DNA of 64,000 nt from Mycolicibacterium sp. BiH015 (lineage in GTDB: Bacteria > Actinomycetota > Actinomycetes > Mycobacteriales > Mycobacteriaceae). Of this stretch, positions 58,205 to 64,000 are shown piece after piece. The stretch covers positions 62,001 to 126,000 of the forward strand of contig NZ_JAQGCZ010000006.1 in the NCBI RefSeq assembly GCF_027706845.1. The letters run 5' to 3'. The translations under genes and the position numbers were made by a program. The notes below the pieces were generated by a model. That model searched no databases. It worked only from the letters and a program-made list of their open reading frames with translations, and was not told the origin of the DNA. Each line of letters starts with the position of its first letter. Within the stretch, counting starts at the first letter, position 1.

Positions 58205-58699
58205 TCAGTTGTGGTAGGGCTCAGCACTGAGCAGGGTCACCTTCACGGTGCTGCCGCTGGGCACCGTGTAGGACCGCGACTCGCCGACCTTCGCGTCGAT
58301 CAGGGCACCGCCGAGCGGGGAGTTCGGGGAGTACACCTCGAGCTTGCCGTCGCTGACGCCCTGCTCGCGCGTGCCGATCAGGAACGTCTCCGTGTCCTTC
58401 TCGTCGTCGTCGTAGTACACCTTGACGACCGAGCCTGGCAGCGCGACACCGGACTGTTTGGGGGCTTCGCCGACCTTGGCGTTGTTCAGCAGCTCCTGCA
58501 GCTGGCGGATACGGGCTTCTTCCTGGCCCTGCTGCTCGCGGGCTGCGTGGTAGCCGCCGTTCTCCCGGAGGTCGCCCTCTTCGCGACGGTCGTTGATCTC
58601 GGCGGCGATGACGGGCCGGTTGGCGATCAGCTGGTCCAGCTCGGCCTTCAGCCTGTCGTAGGACTCCTGGGTAAGCCAGGTGACCTGGGTGTCCGTCAT
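58205..58699 (-). CDS. greA: transcription elongation factor GreA
   Basis: The 164-residue protein has an N-terminal coiled-coil hairpin (TWLTQESYDRLKAELDQLIA, REEGDLRENGGYHAAREQQG with the catalytic acidic tip D/E) and a C-terminal FKBP-like domain (VVKVYYDDDEKDTETFLIGTREQ, YSPNSPLGGALIDAKVGE). It rescues backtracked RNA polymerase by stimulating transcript cleavage. AGGAGCGAC precedes the ATG. It corresponds to Rv1080c. Confidence 0.96.
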   Translation of the reverse strand: MTDTQVTWLTQESYDRLKAELDQLIANRPVIAAEINDRREEGDLRENGGYHAAREQQGQEEARIRQLQELLNNAKVGEAPKQSGVALPGSVVKVYYDDDEKDTETFLIGTREQGVSDGKLEVYSPNSPLGGALIDAKVGESRSYTVPSGSTVKVTLLSAEPYHN

Positions 58700-58938
58700 G
58701 TCGCGCTCCTGTCGTCGTTAACTTCCGCGCTCTGCGTGGTCGAAGAGTGGTCTGCACACGGCGCCGGGAGCGGTCAACGTGTACCGATGTGTATTGCCGC
58801 CGGTCGAGCGTCTGTCCTGAGCTCCAAAATGCAGCAATACACGGCCCCAGCAGGAACCGTGTATCGGCCCAGCATACCACCGGGGCGCCACTCGAACTTC
58901 ACGATTTCGCAGGCGGGCGTTTGTTGACCGGCGGCCCG

Positions 58939-59373
58939 TTACGGCTCGACCAGGTACCCGGGCACGTCCGTCCCGCAGCCGTAGACGTCCCCGACGACCG
59001 CGGGCCCGCTCGACTTGACGGTGGTGGTGACCTGCACCGTAGCCGCGTCCGACGGCGGCACGAGCACCTCGCGCCGCCCGGTCTCGTCGCCCTCGTAGGA
59101 CCGCGTCCGCACGATGCAGACGACCGGCCGGGACGGGTCGTCCCGGGTGACACTGATCGTCACGTCGACGGTGGTGGGGTCGACGATGCGGTAACCGGCC
59201 ATCTCGCCCTCGACCTCGTTGGAGCCCAACCGGGTGAAGGCGACGGCTGCGACGGCCACGCCGAAGACGGCCACCAGCGCGGTCAGCCCGATGGCGACCC
59301 AGCGTCCGGTACGCCGGTTCAGCCGCTGCCGCCCGTAACGGGCGGCGGGACGCTCGATCATGTCGTTTTGCAT
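58939..59373 (-). CDS. DUF4307 membrane protein (Rv1081c homologue)
   Basis: The 144-residue protein has a basic N-terminus (RPAARYGRQRLNRRTGRW), one transmembrane helix (VAIGLTALVAVFGVAVAAVAF) and an extracytoplasmic beta domain with two cysteines (RPVVCIVRTRSYEG, DVYGCGTDVPGYL). DUF4307 is conserved next to greA/mca in mycobacteria; the role is unknown. ATG 59373 or ATG 59361 may be the start. It is divergent from mca. Confidence 0.86.
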   Translation of the reverse strand: MQNDMIERPAARYGRQRLNRRTGRWVAIGLTALVAVFGVAVAAVAFTRLGSNEVEGEMAGYRIVDPTTVDVTISVTRDDPSRPVVCIVRTRSYEGDETGRREVLVPPSDAATVQVTTTVKSSGPAVVGDVYGCGTDVPGYLVEP

Positions 59374-59478
59374 GCCCGTCGGTCGGATGGGTCTACTAGA
59401 CCTGGAACTATAGGGCCACTCTCGTGGTTGAACTGATGCGTGAGTGCCCAAACAGCTGACCAGCTAAGAGGAACCAGG

Positions 59479-60351
59479 TTGAGCGAACTGCGGTTGATGG
59501 CCGTTCATGCGCACCCGGACGACGAGTCCAGCAAGGGTGCCGCGACGATGGCCCGCTACGTCGACGAGGGCGTTCGAGTGATGGTCGTCACGCTGACGGG
59601 CGGGGAGCGCGGGGACATCCTCAACCCGGCGATGGACCTACCCGAGGTGCACGGTCGCATCCATGAGATCCGTATCGATGAGATGGCCCGCGCCGCCGAG
59701 ATCCTGGGCGTGGAGCATCATTGGCTCGGGTTCGTCGACTCGGGACTGCCCGAAGGTGATCCGCCGCCGCCACTGCCGGAAGGGTGCTTCGCGCTCGAAC
59801 CCCTGGAACGACCGACCGAGGCGCTCGTCAAGGTGGTCCGGGACTTCAAGCCGCACGTCATCACCACCTACGACGAGAACGGCGGCTACCCGCACCCCGA
59901 CCACATCAAGTGCCACCAGGTGTCCGTCGCTGCCTTCGAGGCCGCCGGAGATCACATGCTCTATCCCGATGCCGGCGAGCCGTGGAGCCCGTTGAAGCTG
60001 TACTACAACCACGGCTTTCTGCGTCAGCGGATGCAGGTGCTGCAGGACGAGTTCGCCAAGAACGGCGAAGAGGGCCCGTTCGCGAAGTGGTTGGAGAAGT
60101 GGGACCCCGACGACGACATCCTCGACAAGCGCGTCACCACCCGGATCGAGTGCGCCAAGTACTTCGCCCAGCGCGACGAAGCACTGCTGGCCCATGCCAC
60201 GCAGATCGACCCCAACAGCTTCTTCTTCACCACGCCGATGGAATGGCAGCAGCGGCTGTGGCCGACCGAGGAGTTCGAGCTGGCCCGGTCGCGGGTACCC
60301 GTCACGCTGCCCGAGACCGACCTGTTCGCAGGGATTGAAGGACGCCAGTGA
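59479..60351 (+). CDS. mca: mycothiol S-conjugate amidase
   Basis: The 290-residue enzyme cleaves mycothiol S-conjugates of toxins and drugs to release mercapturic acids. Zinc-binding motifs are H12-P-D-D15 (VHAHPDDESS) and H142 in YPHPDHIKCHQVSV; TLTGGERGDILNP is also diagnostic. TTG 59479 is chosen because AAGAGGAACC lies just upstream and MSELRLMAVHAH matches the known N-terminus. It is followed by the Rv1083-like gene with GTGA overlap. Confidence 0.96.
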   Translation: MSELRLMAVHAHPDDESSKGAATMARYVDEGVRVMVVTLTGGERGDILNPAMDLPEVHGRIHEIRIDEMARAAEILGVEHHWLGFVDSGLPEGDPPPPLPEGCFALEPLERPTEALVKVVRDFKPHVITTYDENGGYPHPDHIKCHQVSVAAFEAAGDHMLYPDAGEPWSPLKLYYNHGFLRQRMQVLQDEFAKNGEEGPFAKWLEKWDPDDDILDKRVTTRIECAKYFAQRDEALLAHATQIDPNSFFFTTPMEWQQRLWPTEEFELARSRVPVTLPETDLFAGIEGRQ

Positions 60352-60626
60352 ACGACGCGATGATGCTGGGCCTTGAGTTCATGACGGGCGTGCTGGCGCA
60401 GGAGGAACCACGCCAGACAGGTCCTGACTTCGGTAAGGCCAGCCCTGTCGGGCTGATCATCATCGTGCTGTTGCTGATCGCGGTGTTTCTGCTCGTCTGG
60501 TCGATGAACAAGCACCTCAAGCGGCTGCCCAAATCCTTCGACAGCGACGCCGTGGCCACGGCGGACGCCGATCCGGATCTGACCACCGAGAACCCGGCTG
60601 ACGGGAAGAAACGTGAGTCTCCCTGA
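60348..60626 (+). CDS. single-pass small membrane protein (Rv1083 homologue)
   Basis: The 92-residue protein has a short N-terminal region, one helix (VGLIIIVLLLIAVFLLVWSM), a basic stop-transfer (NKHLKRLPKSF) and an acidic tail (ADADPDLTTEN). GTG 60348 overlaps the mca stop (GTGA) and its own end overlaps the next gene by 14 bp, so mca, this gene and the thioredoxin-domain gene form one operon. The function is unknown. Confidence 0.85.
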   Translation: MNDAMMLGLEFMTGVLAQEEPRQTGPDFGKASPVGLIIIVLLLIAVFLLVWSMNKHLKRLPKSFDSDAVATADADPDLTTENPADGKKRESP

Positions 60627-62628
60627 CGGCAACACCCTGGCCGGGGCGATCAGCCCGTATCTGAGGCAGCACGCCGACAATCCGGTGCACTGGAAACAGT
60701 GGACTGCCGACGCGCTCGCCGAGGCCGCCGACCGCGATGTGCCGATCCTGCTCTCGGTCGGCTACGCGGCCTGCCACTGGTGCCACGTGATGGCACACGA
60801 GTCGTTCGAGGACGCTCACGTTGCCGCGGCGATGAACGCCGACTTCGTCTGCATCAAGGTCGACCGCGAGGAGCGTCCGGATCTCGACGCCGTCTACATG
60901 AACGCGACGGTGGCACTGACAGGCCAGGGCGGCTGGCCGATGACCTGCTTCCTGACCCCCGACGGCAGGCCGTTCTTCTGCGGCACCTACTACCCGAAGC
61001 CGAGCTTCCTGCAGCTGCTGGCGGCGGTCGCGGAGACATGGCGTACCCGTCGCGCCGAAGTCGAGCAGACTTCGGACAACATCGCCGCCGAATTGCGCGC
61101 GATGGCATCCGGGCTACCCGGCGGTGGCCCTGCGATGGCGCCCGCAGTCTGTGACGACGCGGTCGCGGCGGTGCTGCGCGACGAGGACACCGCGAACGGC
61201 GGCTTCTCGAACTCTCCCTCCGGCGCACCCAAATTCCCGCCGTCGGCTCTTCTTGAGGCTCTCCTACGCAATCACGAACGCACCGGCTCGCCGGCGTCGT
61301 TGGCGACGGTGACCCGCACCTGCGAGGCAATGGCCAGGGGCGGCATCTACGACCAGCTGTCCGGTGGCTTCGCGCGCTACAGCGTCGACTCCTCCTGGGT
61401 GATACCGCACTTCGAAAAGATGCTGTACGACAATGCCCAGCTGCTACGGGTCTACGCGCACCTGGCGCGCCGCACCGGAGATCCGTTGGCGCACAGGATT
61501 GCCGACGAGACGGCACGGTTCCTGCTGGACGACCTGCGGCGCGACGCGATGTTCGTCTCCTCGTTGGACGCCGACACCGAAGGCGTCGAGGGGCTGACGT
61601 ATGTGTGGACGCCCGCCCAGCTGATCGAGGTGCTCGGTGAGGACGACGGCCGCTGGGCGGCAGCCATTTTCGGTGTCACCCCGCAGGGGACGTTCGAACA
61701 GGGTGCGTCGGTGCTGCAGTTGCGGTCCGCTCCTGATGACGCCGAGCGGTACGAGGGGGTGCGTTCGACGCTGCGCGCCGCGCGGCGGGAACGGCCCCAG
61801 CCGCCGCGCGACGACAAAGTGGTGACGGCGTGGAACGGGTTGGCGATCACCGCGCTCGTCGAGGCGGCGTTCACCCTCGACCGTCCCGAATACTTCAGCG
61901 CCGCAAGCGAATGCGCGCGGGCACTGCTGGATCTCCATCTCGTCGACGGCCGGCTGCGGCGCTCCAGCTTCGGCGGCGTGGTCGGCGACAGCAAGGCGAT
62001 TCTCGAAGATTACGCGGCGCTGGCGACGGCATTGTTGACGCTCTATCAGGCCACGGGCAAGCCCGAATGGCTCGATACGGCGTTGCGTCTGGTGGATGTC
62101 GCGCTGGATCATTTCGCCGATCCGGATGAGGCCGGCCGCTGGTACGACGCGGCCGACGACGCCGAGCGGTTGGTGTTGCGTCCGGCCGATCCGACCGACG
62201 GCGCCACGCCATCGGGTGCCTCGCTGATGGCCGAAGCGCTCCAGCTCGCAGCACATCTCGCCTCGGAAAAATTTGCCGCGCGCTACGGAACTGCCGCCGA
62301 CGCGACGCTGTCCAGCGCGGCGGTGCTTCTCACGCGTGCGCCGCGCTCGGCCGGTCACTGGCTGGCTGTCGCGGAGGCCGCAGTACGCGGACCCATCCAG
62401 ATCGCCGTGGCGTGCGACAGGCCCGACTCCCAGCTGCTGGCGGCGGCCCGTGCATTGGCGCCCGGCGGGGCGATCGTCGTCGGGGGCGCGATGGACTCGT
62501 CCGAATTGCTGCGCGACCGGCCGCGCGTCCGCGATTCGGACGCCGCGTACGTCTGCCGCGGACGGGTGTGCGACCTGCCGGTCACGACCGTCGAGGAACT
62601 CGCCGCCGCCCTCGGGCCCTCCGTGTAG
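60613..62628 (+). CDS. thioredoxin-domain protein DUF255/YyaL family (Rv1084 homologue)
   Basis: The 671-residue protein has an N-terminal thioredoxin-like domain with the active-site-like CHWC (Cys54, Cys57; YAACHWCHVMAHESFED), then GQGGWPMTCFLTPDGRPF, and a large C-terminal (alpha/alpha)6 glycosidase-like domain (FARYSVDSSWVIPHFEKMLYDNAQL, VVTAWNGLAITALVEAAF). The family is conserved from bacteria to man (spermatogenesis-associated SSP411/YyaL) without a defined reaction. Translational overlap with the preceding gene places it in the mca operon. Confidence 0.92.
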   Translation: MSLPDGNTLAGAISPYLRQHADNPVHWKQWTADALAEAADRDVPILLSVGYAACHWCHVMAHESFEDAHVAAAMNADFVCIKVDREERPDLDAVYMNATVALTGQGGWPMTCFLTPDGRPFFCGTYYPKPSFLQLLAAVAETWRTRRAEVEQTSDNIAAELRAMASGLPGGGPAMAPAVCDDAVAAVLRDEDTANGGFSNSPSGAPKFPPSALLEALLRNHERTGSPASLATVTRTCEAMARGGIYDQLSGGFARYSVDSSWVIPHFEKMLYDNAQLLRVYAHLARRTGDPLAHRIADETARFLLDDLRRDAMFVSSLDADTEGVEGLTYVWTPAQLIEVLGEDDGRWAAAIFGVTPQGTFEQGASVLQLRSAPDDAERYEGVRSTLRAARRERPQPPRDDKVVTAWNGLAITALVEAAFTLDRPEYFSAASECARALLDLHLVDGRLRRSSFGGVVGDSKAILEDYAALATALLTLYQATGKPEWLDTALRLVDVALDHFADPDEAGRWYDAADDAERLVLRPADPTDGATPSGASLMAEALQLAAHLASEKFAARYGTAADATLSSAAVLLTRAPRSAGHWLAVAEAAVRGPIQIAVACDRPDSQLLAAARALAPGGAIVVGGAMDSSELLRDRPRVRDSDAAYVCRGRVCDLPVTTVEELAAALGPSV

Positions 62629-62631
62629 CGT
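62626..62631 (+). promoter_or_regulatory. candidate -10 box for leaderless transcript
   Basis: TAGCGT, overlapping the stop of the Rv1084-like gene, ends 7 nt before ATG 62639. Confidence 0.45.
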
Positions 62632-62638
62632 GCCGCTC

Positions 62639-63010
62639 ATGAGCTTCGAGCCCGATGTCCTGCAAGGTTTCGTCCAGCGCTACCTCGACACGGTTACCAG
62701 TGGCAGCGCCGACGATGTCGCCGCGCTCTACGCGGAGGATGCCACCCTGGAGGATCCCGTAGGCGGCGGTGATATCCACATCGGCCGCCAGGCGATCGCC
62801 GGCTTCTACAAGGCGATGGACGGCGCCGAGATCACGACCGAACTGCTGAACTTCCGGGCCGGTGGACACGAGGCCGCGTTCGTCTTCGCGATCACGGTCG
62901 CGGGAGCGATGCGCATCGAACCCATCGAGGTGATGAGCTTCAACGGCGACGGCCAGATCACGTCGATGAAGGCCTACTGGGGCCCGCAGAACGTCACCCA
63001 ACTCTCCTAG
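62639..63010 (+). CDS. ketosteroid isomerase-like (SnoaL/NTF2-fold) protein
   Basis: The 123-residue protein resembles steroid delta-isomerases. It has a helical start with Tyr15 (FVQRYLDTVTSG), LYAEDATLEDPVG with Asp39 at the proton-shuttling position, GRQAIAGFYKAM, and a closing MSFNGDGQITSMKAYWGP. The second oxyanion acid, usually Asp, appears as Glu97 (EPIEVMSF), so activity on steroids is uncertain. There is no ribosome site; a TANNNT box suggests leaderless expression separate from the mca operon. Confidence 0.82.
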   Translation: MSFEPDVLQGFVQRYLDTVTSGSADDVAALYAEDATLEDPVGGGDIHIGRQAIAGFYKAMDGAEITTELLNFRAGGHEAAFVFAITVAGAMRIEPIEVMSFNGDGQITSMKAYWGPQNVTQLS

Positions 63011-63162
63011 GTCGCCGCACCGCGAGCGCGCGGGTCTGCTCAGCAACACGCCGGTCATCACCGGCACTTTGCGCGCGCTCGCCGACGGTCAGTGCGCCCG
63101 AAACGTCACGGATTGCGGTGTGTTGCCGGGCGGACACGCGCGCTCGCGGTGCATCGGAACCA

Positions 63163-63906
63163 CTAGAAGACGGCGAACCACATCGCGATGTAGTGGCAGA
63201 TCGCCGCAACCGCGGTGCACGCGTGGAAGAATTCGTGATGCCCGAACGTCGTCGGCCACGGGTTGGGCCACTTCAGTGCGTAGAGCACACCGCCGACGCT
63301 GTAGAGCGCGCCGCCCACGATCAGCAGCACCACGGCGGCGACCCCGGCACCTTCCATGATCGGTCCGATGAACCACACCGCCACCCAGCCCAGCAGAATG
63401 TAGAGCGGTACGCCCAGCCACCGCGGCGACGACGGCCACAGCATCTTGAGCGCGACACCGGCCAGCGCTCCACCCCAAACGATCCAGAACAGCACCATGC
63501 CGTCGTCGCCCGGCACGGCCAGCAGCGCGAACGGCGTGTAGCTGCCCGCGATGAACACGAAAATCATCGAATGGTCGGCGCGCTTCATCCACTTGCGCGC
63601 CGTCGCCGACTTCCAATTCACGCGGTGGTAGGTGCCGCTGACGGCGAACATCGCCACGATCGTGAACGTGTAGATCAGGGTCGCAATGCCGGCGCGTGTC
63701 GACTGGACCGACCACGACACCGCGACGAGAGTGGCACCGCAGATGACGGCAACGATCGCGGAGTACACGTGAATCCAGCCGCGCAGTCGTGGCTTACCCA
63801 GGAACTGCGTGACGCCGTGGACGACCGCCTCGGGGAAATCCTCGGGCCCCCTGTCGGGGCCCTTCGAAGAATCTGCGGTGTACCACGGTTCGAGCGATGT
63901 CGGCAT
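63163..63906 (-). CDS. hemolysin III / TrhA (PAQR-like) family membrane protein (Rv1085c homologue)
   Basis: The 247-residue protein has seven transmembrane helices. It has the family histidines and acid in the first and last segments: TYHRVNWKSATARKWMKRADHSMIF near the middle of the N-terminal half and FGHHEFFHACTAVAAICHYIAMW at the end, which together form a zinc site in PAQR relatives. Family members are annotated as hemolysin III but are better viewed as membrane hydrolases or homeostasis regulators. ATG 63906. Confidence 0.9.
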   Translation of the reverse strand: MPTSLEPWYTADSSKGPDRGPEDFPEAVVHGVTQFLGKPRLRGWIHVYSAIVAVICGATLVAVSWSVQSTRAGIATLIYTFTIVAMFAVSGTYHRVNWKSATARKWMKRADHSMIFVFIAGSYTPFALLAVPGDDGMVLFWIVWGGALAGVALKMLWPSSPRWLGVPLYILLGWVAVWFIGPIMEGAGVAAVVLLIVGGALYSVGGVLYALKWPNPWPTTFGHHEFFHACTAVAAICHYIAMWFAVF

Positions 63907-63948
63907 TTCACCTCCGCTGACTGGCCTTGGACGTCCCTGGCGCCACAG

Positions 63949-63954
63949 TAGTCT
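63949..63954 (+). promoter_or_regulatory. candidate -10 box for leaderless transcript
   Basis: TAGTCT ends 8 nt before GTG 63963, which begins the prenyl synthase gene. Confidence 0.4.
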
Positions 63955-63962
63955 GGACCATC

Positions 63963-64000
63963 GTGGACCTCATTCCGCGGCGACTCAAGGAGCCGGTGTA
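63963..64000 (+). CDS. short-chain Z-isoprenyl diphosphate synthase (Rv1086-like), 3' end outside window
   Basis: Only about 12 codons are inside the window: GTG followed by DLIPRRLKEPV. The phrase IPRRLKEP matches, as I recall it, the start of mycobacterial omega,E,Z-farnesyl diphosphate synthase (Rv1086), and the gene lies exactly where Rv1086 follows Rv1085c, divergently. The identification rests on position and this short match. Confidence 0.65.
   Translation, partial: MDLIPRRLKEPV

Overview
The window is chromosomal DNA from a high-GC actinomycete, almost certainly a rapid-growing Mycobacterium/Mycolicibacterium. The evidence is the gene content: mycothiol S-conjugate amidase (mca), Lpq-type lipoproteins, DUF732 secreted proteins, Fad/Ech/Ltp lipid-degradation enzymes, a PknE/PknF-type kinase and an Abhydrolase_9 membrane protein. 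In addition, about 36.3-64 kb follows the order remembered for M. tuberculosis Rv1059-Rv1086. I found no tRNA, rRNA, CRISPR array, prophage or intact insertion sequence. Gene names come from recognising families and motifs by eye; no database search was run.

Left half (1-36 kb), mainly accessory. It holds, in order: an acyl-CoA ligase cut by the window edge; a formate/nitrite-type channel overlapping a cyanase gene; a secreted acid-rich alpha/beta hydrolase; a cluster of a Ser/Thr-Gly-Asp repeat surface protein, a one-helix membrane protein and an HTTM-domain protein; and a 946-residue secreted Ig-like/beta-propeller protein on the minus strand. Next come small membrane proteins, two GNATs, DUF427, a ClC channel, a CD225/DUF2752 pair, a lipidated Tat-type acetamidase, and a GDT1-type exporter behind a clear yybP-ykoY (Mn2+) riboswitch. 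Then follow an MFS exporter, several small secreted proteins, two STAS proteins around a CsbD-like gene, and an Rv1057-like propeller. A CitA/DctS-type two-component system lies divergent from dctA with a CRP-like palindrome between them. The half ends with an Ltp1-like thiolase and a Ser/Thr kinase.

Right half (36-64 kb), conserved core with insertions: Rv1059-like reductase behind a perfect KstR-type palindrome, two patatins (Rv1062, Rv1063c), a VOC protein, LpqV, cysteine dioxygenase and rhodanese (Rv1065-Rv1066) preceded by a 13-codon Cys-Cys uORF, Rv1069c, EchA8, EchA9, Rv1072, PurT, FadA3, Rv1075c, LipU, Cbs, MetB, GPP34, GreA, Rv1081c, Mca, Rv1083, Rv1084, a ketosteroid-isomerase-like protein, a hemolysin-III protein, and the first codons of the Rv1086 prenyl synthase.

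Themes. (1) Sulfur metabolism: Cbs, MetB, cysteine dioxygenase, rhodanese and Mca, with a probable cysteine-sensing attenuator. (2) Fatty-acid/sterol degradation: FadD, Ltp1, EchA8/9, FadA3, an acyl-CoA dehydrogenase and a KSI-like protein, with one perfect and one imperfect KstR-type box. (3) Gene decay: the pra orthologue is reduced to a frameshifted, stop-interrupted remnant beside two intact relatives, and a DUF559 nuclease-like gene is frameshifted and bracketed by two nearly identical palindromic elements. (4) Many genes lack a Shine-Dalgarno sequence and instead have a TANNNT box 6-8 nt before the start, consistent with leaderless transcripts.
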